Origin: Meconema thalassinum
Taxonomy: Eukaryota > Arthropoda > Insecta > Orthoptera > Tettigoniidae
Length of the DNA stretch: 64,000 bases
Assembly: GCA_946902985.2 (NCBI GenBank)
Contig: OX336388.2
Coordinates: 229,206,467 to 229,270,466, forward strand
Reading direction: 5' to 3'
The notes below the pieces were generated by a model. That model ran no database searches. It was not told the DNA's origin and was given only the letters and a program-made list of their open reading frames with translations. Shown in pieces: positions 56,073 through 64,000 of this stretch. Both the position numbers and the translations under genes were made by a program. Within the stretch, counting starts at the first letter, position 1; each line of letters starts with the position of its first letter.

Positions 56073-56514
56073 TGTTACTTCTGGATCGGAAAGATCAGCC
56101 GGTGTATCACCGTTGCCCAGGGAACGCCCGAATGTAAATCACACTCTCTTCGGGGAGGCTCCTTCCGTGTTCTCCATCTACATTTTACAGTTTAATCATG
56201 TGTTTATAGTACAACTATTTCTCTCTTTCTTTATATTCATTCACTTATTATCTTATTGTAAACATGTTCCACCTTTCCTTATGGTATGGTGCACCATAAT
56301 AGGTTTATTGATAAGAATGTTTTTTACTGTTAAGCTTTTCAACCACCGGTTTTCTTTGAAATTTCGATCTATATCGGCTGATGAAGGGGCCAAAACAATT
56401 AGGCCTCGAAGCATGTCCCCAATGACCACAAAGTGATCATTTTTTTAAATAAAATGTGGTGATTAGGCGTAACTTTTGCCACAATTATTACTAATTACCT
56501 TATATTTATTTAGC

Positions 56515-57296
56515 GTATGGCATGGTACATCTACATAATCAAAAGCTTAGGAACACATTAAACTTGTACATTAGCATTTAAAAGAACAACAACATAATAT
56601 TAAAATCAATTTTGATGGGGAGAAACATATTCAATACATAAAATGTTCAGATTTACAAGGTAATATTTAAATTTGAAATCCAATCAAGAGCAGGCTGCGT
56701 TGCATCATGAAAGTTATTCAGGTTCCCATCACAGGCTCGAAGGCTGCAGTCCTCCACAATATGTTGGATGGTCTGTCTTTCAAAACCACAGTCGCACTGA
56801 GGTGAGGAAGCCTTATTCCACTTGTATAAGCTGTCTGTGCAGACCCCATGTCCAGTTCGAATCCTGTTGAGTGATTTCCATGTATGGCGCGGTAGTTCCA
56901 TGCCAGCTGGTTTCTTGATGGGATCAATTAAGTTTCTATATTTCTCATGCAATAAATTATTCCACACCTCAGACCACTTGTTGTCAATCTGAAAATTATT
57001 TAATTGTAGAGATTCCGCTGTTAGGATGGGTGGTCGGCGGGATTTCAAGCGACTTATCTTTACTGTAGGTATGTCAGAATTAATAGGAAGCTGTGGAGTG
57101 GAGATTATCTTTTGATATTCCCTCAGGAGAGAGTTTTGTCTGCGTAAGTCAGGTCGTGCAATGTGACTTAGAGGAGAAAGCCAGTACAGAGGAGTGGTCC
57201 TGATACAACCTGATATTATCCTCATCGCCGAATTCAATTGGACATCAATCTGTTTCACATGAGGACTGTTAAGCCACACCAGTACACAGTAATCAG
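56515..57296 (-). pseudogene. LINE C 3' fragment with 208-codon frame
   Basis: The minus frame (57,279-56,653) reads VKQIDVQLNSAMRIISGCIR, HIARPDLRRQNSLLREYQKI, LKSRRPPILTAESL, MELPRHTWKSLNRIRTGHGV, a C/H knuckle (CDCGFERQTIQHIVEDC) and a WISNLNITL end. These are the C-terminal blocks of the same LINE family as 14,700-15,354. After the stop, a ~130-bp 3' UTR ends with ccatacgctaaataaata. It is 5'-truncated at ~57,296. The frame is intact but lacks RT and endonuclease, so it is a dead copy that inserted fairly recently. Confidence 0.8.
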
Positions 57297-58885
57297 CAGC
57301 TGATTAGACATGTCCTAAAGCAGAAGACCGTGATGTTGTTGCACTATTATTTGTGTAGATACATTCCCACTTTTTATGCACATTGTATTTGTCTTGTGAA
57401 TTTCATTTCAATTTAATATTTTATACTGATGTGTTTTAAAAAATTCTTCATAATTTATTTCAGTATAATCCGCAATTTAATGAGATATTTTTTAGAATGG
57501 ACCTCAGAAGCTCTCTGTGTAACAACGAAACCTTGATCCTTTAACAATGAGAATTAATAATTAAGTGTATGTCTACCCCTTATTATTCCCGTTCTTCAAT
57601 GAGGGAATTAGTAATTAAATGCTAATCTATAATATTTGTAAACATTTGACATTTTTCATTGCCATTGAGTAATGAGTTATTATTAAAGTTAGAAGGCGTT
57701 GTCTCCTCGCTAAACAAAAAGGCACATTTTGTAAGAACAGACGATGGTCGTTCCCTCTATAAAAGACAAACATAATTGCAGGTAAATCACACGACACAGA
57801 TGACGTCAAGCGAAGGAAAACAAAAAACGATCATAAAGCGCTCCTGCTGTATACTCGCAGAGGAGAGCTCTTTAACGCTCTCTCTTGCTGTATATTTATA
57901 ATAGATACTTTATAAAAACCACTAGCAGCGTTAATAAACTGAGATAAAAATCTAAGAATGATGCTTGCCCTATAGCGAAGGTGTTTATGATAAGAGAACG
58001 CACACCGGGAATAAAATGGAATAAAAATCAAAAAGACAACTTTGGTATAAATGGCAGTCTATAGAAAAGTTGCACGTTGGTTGGCCTTGTTCAGGAGGAC
58101 AAGAAAGCAAGGCATGCACGATAGAAAAGAGAAACGAGAGAAAGACAGAAGGCCATGGAATAAAAAGGCCTTTCTCTTATAAAATTTGATTACATTCATC
58201 AAGGAGAATAAAATTTTTCCGGTAAAAACATAAATAAAATGAAAAAGACTACGGGTATAAACTCTCTTTTCAACACAGATAATGGATAAAATATGAGGAC
58301 ACTTTTGCAGTTTACAAATTTATGGTTCTCTTATCAAAAGTTATCAACCTAATGGAACCTAGTCTAACAATAACATTTCTTTTTTATTGTATATTCGAAC
58401 ACAAAATGGTGTTTGCAAGCTCTTTTCTTGTACATGTTTCTCATTATCATAAAGTCCATGCATTACGTATAGAAAAAGGACCGACCACCAATTTAAACCC
58501 TCGCGTTAGAACAATGAAAGAGAAATATCGCAAAGCATTTTTTCTGGGAATTATGGTGGATATTTAACTGTTAAAGCAGTTGTAACGATTCGATCCCATA
58601 GCGGTTATATTTATAGGGTTATTCATTTATTATCATGTTATTATTATTATTATTAACTAGTACATCCATGAGATGATTTTTATATCAGATAATTGTAAGC
58701 GGTTTTGATTATTATATTCAATTAGATTTTTATTAACAATTACTTGTAAAGAGACGAAGTATTATATATTGCAACAAGACTGGCGATATGGACTAACCCT
58801 GTGCGTCACAAACTGAACGACGTAGTAAGAATTTCACCACGGCAAACTGCGTCATTTTCCTGAGATGTTAAGAAACCCACTATGG
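57297..58885. other. No gene recognised
   Basis: AT-rich sequence with a (TTA)n near 58,640. The 81-codon frame at 58,322-58,567 has a hydrophobic start but no recognised domain. Confidence 0.4.
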
Positions 58886-59824
58886 TGTAACCAACACGCC
58901 ATTTTCTACGGTATATACGCGTCAATATATATTGCAAGTTATGAGTCAAGAATGGAGAAGGCTAATAGAGAGGGAAGCTGTGACACCACGTGATAAGGAA
59001 GTCATTAGTATTTGTACCTGCAACATCGGACAAGAATAGCATTGATCTATAGCTATCAATGAAGGAAGGAAGTTGTAACCTTGCTTTCTGGGTCCTAATG
59101 GACTGAGCACCGAGAGTCGACACTGAACGATGTCTTGCCGACATCTATATCAATACATAATGGGTTATATCCCTGATCAAGAGTCTTTCTACAGATGGCA
59201 ACGTACTTAATGAGGATATTTCATAGTAAATGAGATATCACATCATTTTTTTAAACATAAGCGACGTAACATCGAGATCATCGATCATTTCTTAAATATG
59301 ACGAATCTTCGACTGGGTGAGCCAACAATTCAATAAAACTATCGTCTCTATTATAATTTAACTTCATTTAACTTTCAATTCATTTTAATATTCATTTTCT
59401 TTTAAATAATTAATTGCCGCATTGAGTAATTTTAAATTCAATTGTGTGACTATCACTATTCTGTTTTATTAATATTTTGTTTTTGCATTTAATAAATTCA
59501 TTCTCTTCAACGTAATGCCTATTTCTTTCATTGTAGTTGGTACTTTAAGGCAATCATACTCCTTGATTAAATACGGATTGGTTAGATGACTTTGTCTCAC
59601 TACGGCCCGGGTAAGTGGTTCTCGACTCTACTGCTGATAGCCGAGGTTAAATCAATAAATTTCGATTCACTATCTTAAATAGGAATCTGGCGCTCAACAA
59701 CTTATTATATTACACTATCACAGGTAAGGTCACACCACAGTGTATATTATTTATTCATATCATGTTTGTTTTATTGAACCACAATAGTCATCACCACGTT
59801 CAACGACACATTAAAAATGTTACA
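58886..59824 (+). mobile_element. Probable 5' LTR of a retrotransposon
   Basis: It begins TGTAAC at 58,886 and ends GTTACA at 59,824, giving the TG...CA form with a 6-bp inverted terminus. The 939-bp stretch contains a TATA-like ggtatatac (58,911) and aataaa signals (59,487; 59,654). A primer-binding-like sequence follows directly. The boundaries are inferred because the 3' LTR lies beyond the window. A second candidate binding site at 59,689 (tggcgctcaac) could mean a different LTR end. Confidence 0.5.
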
Positions 59825-59826
59825 TT

Positions 59827-59844
59827 TGGCGCCACAAAGTAGGG
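59827..59844 (+). promoter_or_regulatory. Candidate primer-binding site
   Basis: TGGCGCCACAAAGTAGGG starts 3 bp after the proposed LTR end. TGGCGCC openings pair with a tRNA 3' CCA end and are common in LTR elements of the Ty3/gypsy and retroviral type. Confidence 0.5.
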
Positions 59845-59969
59845 CACGAAAACCATTCGGTATTTAGTCAGAGGAGTGTATAATTTCAGTGCAAATTGTC
59901 AGTGCTTTTGGGGGACAGTGAAGTGAAGTGAAATTTTGGACGGGCAATTGTTATACGGTGTACTTCAAG

Positions 59970-62030
59970 ATGTCGGAGGAGGAACAGAGGCAGTTGAGAA
60001 GTAGGGATGCAGTCAAGAAAGTTAATTATAAGGAGGTTGATAGCGGTAGCGATGTTGAGAGCGTAGAGAATAATACCAAGATGTCGGAGGTAAATCTTGA
60101 GAATAATCCTGAGAGTAATCCTGAAAATAATCCTGAGGTTAACCCTGACACTAATTCAGAGGAAAATATCGAGACGAATATAGAGGTACATCCTGAGACT
60201 AGTGGTAGTCTAGAGAAAGAAAAGTCTATAGAGATTCCTGAAGATCCATTAACTGCGCTCATAAGGCAGATGAGTAGAGATTTAAGTGCGAAATTTGATG
60301 AGAGTATGAATAAAAATATGGAAGAGAGTAAGAAAGATAATTTAGAAAGTAGGAAGGAATTCAATGATAAATTTGAGAAATTAGATAAAGATATGAATAA
60401 AAATATGGAAGAGAGTAAGAAAGATAATTTAGAAAGTAGGAAGGAATTCAATGATAAATTTGAGAAATTAGATAAAGATATGAATAAAAATATGGAAGAG
60501 AGTAAGAAAGATAATTTAGAAAGTAGGAAGGAATTCAAGGATAAATTTGAGAAATTAGATAAAGATATGAATAAAAATATGGAAGAGAGTAAGAAAGATA
60601 ATTTGGAAAGTAGGAAGGAATTGAGTAGAGATTTAGGTGAGAAATTAGATAAGAGTAATCAAAAGATGAGAGAGGATATGAGTAAAATAAATCAGAAATT
60701 GGAAGAGAATAATGTAAAACTAGATATTGTGGAAACGATGAATAGAGAATTAAGTATGAAGTATGATATGCTACAGGAGAGTATTCAGGGGGTGAAACAG
60801 GAAATCAGAGGTGAAATTAAGGAGGAGGTAGAGATGAAGGCTAAAGATATTATTAAGACAGTAGATAAGAAATTAGAAGCAGCAGAAAGTAGGATTCAGG
60901 AAAGAATAGTAACTGTGATTGAAGAGAAAATAGCAACTCAAGGTGAAAGTTTTAGCAAATTGGTAGAAGTGGAAACTAGGCAGGTGGTAGAGACTTTAGG
61001 GGAAACTGCAGTAGAATCAGTAAAGACAGCCTGTAAGGAGACTATAATTGAAAGTAGAATGGAGTCAGACGAGATTTTAGGTGAAAGCAAATTGGAATTA
61101 GCGGAGATTTTAGGAGAAATCAGATTAGAGTCAGACGAGATTTTAGGTGAAAGTAGATTGGAGGTAGAAGAAATTATAGTTGAAAACAGATTAGAGTCAT
61201 TGGAGATTGTAGGTGAAAACAGATTGAAATCGGAGGAGATCTTAGGTGAGGAACGGCAAATAGCGGAGATTTTAGGTGAAATCAGATTAGAATCAGACGA
61301 GATTTTAGGAGAAAATAGATTAGCGTCAGAGGAGATAGTAGGAGAAAGCATAGTAGAGTTGAAGGAGATTTTAGATGAACGCAGGATAGCTGTAGAAGAG
61401 ACTATAGAATGTAGCGAAAAAGAAGTGAAGAAGATGAGAGAAAAGATAGGGATAGGAGTAGGTAAGATAAAGAAAGTACTAAGCACCCAAGAGATTAAGA
61501 TGCAGACAATCATAGATAAATTAGATAGGCAAACTAGGGAAGAATTTAGTCCTGAGATAGAGGAAGTTAATATGAAATTATTAGTGGCAGAGAAGCGTGC
61601 GTTAAGTCATAGTCAGAAGAACATAATTAGTAAACAGGTTAAGAGGAGGAGAGAGGTAGATAAGAGCAGAAGCAGTAGTCCACGGCTAAAGAGAGCATTA
61701 AGTGATAGTAACGGAGAAATGAAAATGAAACCTAAAGGTAGATATTTTAGAAGTAAAATGAAAGAAAAGAGAATTAAGTTGCTAGAGGAGAAAGAAATCA
61801 GGATGAGAGAGAGAAAGAAAGCATATGACGTGCAGTGGCGTACTGAATTAGCCAGACTTGGGGATGTGAGAGGGGGAAAGCCGAAGTACTGTGTTACTAT
61901 GGATGAATGTAGTACAGAGGAAGTAGAAACTAATGTAACACGGAAGGAATTATGTGGAATTCTAGTTAAAGATAGAATTGAAGATGAATGTGGTAAGAAC
62001 GGTGAAATGCCAGTGAACGTATTTATGTAA
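59970..62030 (+). CDS. Coiled-coil, gag-position protein with 29-aa tandem repeats
   Basis: The frame opens at 59,928, but the ATG at 59,970 (MSEEEQRQLRSRDAVKK) is the more natural start, giving ~686 residues. Order: an acidic Asn/Pro/Glu-rich segment (repeated 'NNPE', 'NPD', 'NIE'), four 29-residue repeats (MNKNMEESKKDNLESRKEF...), heptad-rich coiled coil, and a second array of ~11-12-residue repeats (ESRLE..EIL.GEN) near residues 370-490. After more coiled coil it ends in a basic C-terminal part (KRRREVDKSRSSSPRLKR, RMRERKKAYDVQWRTELARL) with a few cysteines. No CCHC knuckle, protease or RT is seen. Its position right after the LTR and primer site suggests a gag-like structural protein, but no gag domain is recognisable. 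It could also be a domesticated or captured coiled-coil gene. The frame is fully open, so it is either young or under selection. Confidence 0.6.
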   Translation: MSEEEQRQLRSRDAVKKVNYKEVDSGSDVESVENNTKMSEVNLENNPESNPENNPEVNPDTNSEENIETNIEVHPETSGSLEKEKSIEIPEDPLTALIRQMSRDLSAKFDESMNKNMEESKKDNLESRKEFNDKFEKLDKDMNKNMEESKKDNLESRKEFNDKFEKLDKDMNKNMEESKKDNLESRKEFKDKFEKLDKDMNKNMEESKKDNLESRKELSRDLGEKLDKSNQKMREDMSKINQKLEENNVKLDIVETMNRELSMKYDMLQESIQGVKQEIRGEIKEEVEMKAKDIIKTVDKKLEAAESRIQERIVTVIEEKIATQGESFSKLVEVETRQVVETLGETAVESVKTACKETIIESRMESDEILGESKLELAEILGEIRLESDEILGESRLEVEEIIVENRLESLEIVGENRLKSEEILGEERQIAEILGEIRLESDEILGENRLASEEIVGESIVELKEILDERRIAVEETIECSEKEVKKMREKIGIGVGKIKKVLSTQEIKMQTIIDKLDRQTREEFSPEIEEVNMKLLVAEKRALSHSQKNIISKQVKRRREVDKSRSSSPRLKRALSDSNGEMKMKPKGRYFRSKMKEKRIKLLEEKEIRMRERKKAYDVQWRTELARLGDVRGGKPKYCVTMDECSTEEVETNVTRKELCGILVKDRIEDECGKNGEMPVNVFM
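60306..60653 (+). repeat. 87-bp in-frame tandem repeat, four copies
   Basis: Copies start at 60,306, 60,393, 60,480 and 60,567. The first three are nearly identical at DNA level and the fourth diverges at its end (ttgagtagagatttagg). Each encodes 29 residues. Confidence 0.95.
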
Positions 62031-64000
62031 ATTTATATTACCGATAGTTACTGTTCCGTATGACTTAAATATTAAGTAATGAAGTTTAATAGGATTTAAC
62101 AGAGGTAGATAAGGAACCTGCTGTGTGTAATTTTAATTCAGTCGTGAAGTTAGGATGGTAAGGGGCGCGTAGTGCCTACGCTTATTGATTTAGATTGACT
62201 AAAATTATTTAATTTTGAAGACAGAGGTTGTCGTGCTATTGAGCAATGCAGGTAAGTTGAATGTAGGTCCTTAAACTGCAGGTAAGTTGGATGAAGTAAG
62301 AATTAAATTTTAAAAGTAGGAAGGTTATTACATAGGTAAGTAATCGAAAGAAAGTAATAATTATTATGGCAACCATAATTAAGAATATAATGGTAATAAA
62401 GATTTAATTCAAAAGTGAGTGAAGATCAGATGATACAGTGGTAATAAAACTAGTGAGTTGAAGAATTAAGTATTGATTTAATAAAGAAGTTTCAGTTGAG
62501 GACAGCGAGGTTATCAGCGGATATATGTTGAGAAATGTATAAGTGGTTTAGAATTGTTAATGGTAATGCGTTGTATGAATTAACCAACATCGGGTTGAAA
62601 TGAGGAAGTAGTAACTAATTAGGACATCTGGTACTTGTTGACAGATATGTGTGTGTGTATGTGTGTATTTTCACGTAAATGGACGTGAGTTTGAAGAAGT
62701 AGGCCAACGAAGGTAATGCCGTTGAGCAATGTGGTTTTAAAGTTTTGGTAAGATGCCAAATGAAGTTTTTTAAGGAGGAAGTTTTGGTAAGATGCCAAAT
62801 GAAGTTTTTTAAGGAGGAAGTTTTGGTAAGATGCCAAATGAAGTAGGTTGGAGGAAGTTTTTGGTAAGTTGAAGTAGGTCAGCAAGGTATATTCCGTTGA
62901 GCAATGAGATTTTTTATGGTATCTACGGGACTACGTGAAGTTAATAAGGGAGTTTTTTTTAAAGTATATATGGATGTATGCACACAAGGTAATAAGAGAT
63001 TACAAAGGTAAGATTGTCCAAGTTTTTGTTACAGTTACGCACGTTTTAAAGATATTACAAGGCTTGTTATCGAGCTAAACCACTTTGTAGTAAAAAGTTA
63101 CTGATGAATAATAACGAATTAATTATGTGGTAGATTGTTGTCCTACACAGGTAAAAGTAAAGATAATAATTATAATTAAAAGGTTGACATAATATTTACT
63201 AATATTGAAAGGAATTTGTTATAATTCGACGTTTTGAGGATTTTAAAAGTAAATCTTTTTTTTTAGTAGACAGGAAATTAAAGTTTTATTTATGTCATAC
63301 GGAGTTAGTAAAGATAAGTTAATATTTTGAAGGAAGAATAAGTTGGTAAGATAAGTGTATACCTAAGGGGTAATAATGAAGTTACAATTAAAGGCAGGTG
63401 TAAGTTACGCATTTAATTTGATAGAGAAGAAAGTATCTGAACTGTGTTAGAACTCAGAACTTGCTTTATGAAGTGATTATGGGAGAATATTTGCGAATTA
63501 GGAGTGTCGGTGTTATTAACTATCAACTGGAACACTGTCATTATTTTAGGAAGACAATAGCTAGGAAAGCATAGTGTGATGTTATTATTCCAAGGAGTTA
63601 GTCGAAGCATGTAAGATTTTTTTTTAGCTGAAATTTAATGTGTTATTGGTCAGTAAGAGGTGACCTGTAACAATACGAAGATGTGGGATTATACCACGAA
63701 TAGGGGAGTTTTTTTTGTATGTGACGTGTGATATCACGATGAGTTTTGAGAGATTCTGGTATAGCAAGAGTGAGCTATAGTCCAGGCGGTCAGAACAAGT
63801 AGGAAGTGGTGTTTGGAGGACACGGTACTTAATTAAGAGTTTTGAGAGAAAACTAAGGGGGGTTTTAGGCATTCAGCAAAAAGTCAAATCATAATTAGAC
63901 TAAGTTCAAAGTATAAGAGCATTAATATTTTGTGGAACGAAATATTTATTCCGAGAAGTTTGTCATGTGTTTTTGTGAAATAGTTTAGTGATATACGTAA
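62031..64000 (+). other. Internal region of the retrotransposon without pol; 39-bp triple repeat
   Basis: About 2 kb follow the coiled-coil ORF with no frame over 90 codons and no protease, RT or integrase motif. A 39-bp unit (ttttggtaagatgccaaatg plus aagttttttaaggaggaag) is repeated three times at ~62,741-62,850. Short repeats of 'gttgagcaatg' occur at 62,239, 62,722 and 62,898. The stretch is purine-rich on the plus strand, like the ORF before it, which suggests one continuous element running past the window end. Confidence 0.5.

Noticed and set aside
58322..58567. 81-codon frame as a small secreted protein
   Set aside because: A hydrophobic start alone is not enough. There are no splice signals, relatives or neighbours to support it.
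60026..61513. Antisense frames of 170 and 191 codons
   Set aside because: Shadows of the Lys/Glu/Asn-rich coiled-coil ORF on the plus strand; Ser/Leu-rich and without motifs.

Overview
The window is eukaryotic, almost certainly insect, repeat-rich intergenic DNA. It is AT-rich, with spliced genes, tRNA-derived SINEs, several LINE families, mariner and hAT relics, and a block of the insect telomere-type motif TTAGG. The size and mix of repeats would suit a large-genome (perhaps polyneopteran) insect, but the species cannot be fixed from sequence alone. I see no confident ordinary host gene. Nearly everything recognisable is mobile DNA or genes carried by it.

Layout. 1-5.3 kb: two tail-to-tail Helentron-like (HINE) repeats, a SINE with perfect 14-bp target duplications, a DDE_3 transposase relic, another HINE and a mariner end. 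5.3-10.5 kb: stacked LINE fragments, including a nest four levels deep. 10.6-25.7 kb: mariner C-terminal relic, a second HINE family, LINE 3' ends with target duplications, SINE families A, B and C, two hAT elements, a deleted mariner with long inverted ends, a third HINE family and a minisatellite. 26-36 kb: more HINEs in both orientations, mariner derivatives, LINE 3' ends and short inverted repeats.

36,812-51,371 is the highlight. It is a 14,560-bp, almost perfectly palindromic element, inserted in a LINE and flanked by the 6-bp duplication TATATT. Its ends read AGTAGGGGG...CCCCCTACT. The two ~7.1-7.4 kb arms meet at a 38-bp unpaired centre at 44,216-44,253. Each arm carries, from outside in: ~149-bp tandem repeats, a LINE fragment, a duplicated upstream region with a TATA box, a small spliced gene, a two-BIR plus RING inhibitor-of-apoptosis (IAP) gene lying in that gene's possible last intron, a convergent FLYWCH-type zinc-finger gene, a 12-bp minisatellite, a TTAGG-like block and a tRNA-like repeat. 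The 6-bp duplication, AG/CT ends and length fit the Polinton/Maverick style of integration, but no integrase, polymerase B, protease, ATPase or capsid gene is present. It would therefore be a non-autonomous, all-inverted-repeat derivative carrying an anti-apoptotic gene.

51.4-58.9 kb: the other half of the interrupted LINE, a long anonymous stretch, a LINE endonuclease relic, a composite SINE and a LINE 3' end whose tail matches the SINE tail. 58.9-64 kb: a probable 939-bp LTR with primer-binding site, followed by a ~687-aa coiled-coil ORF with 29-aa tandem repeats and then ~2 kb without a pol gene. This looks like an unusual gag-only or LARD-type retrotransposon running off the window.
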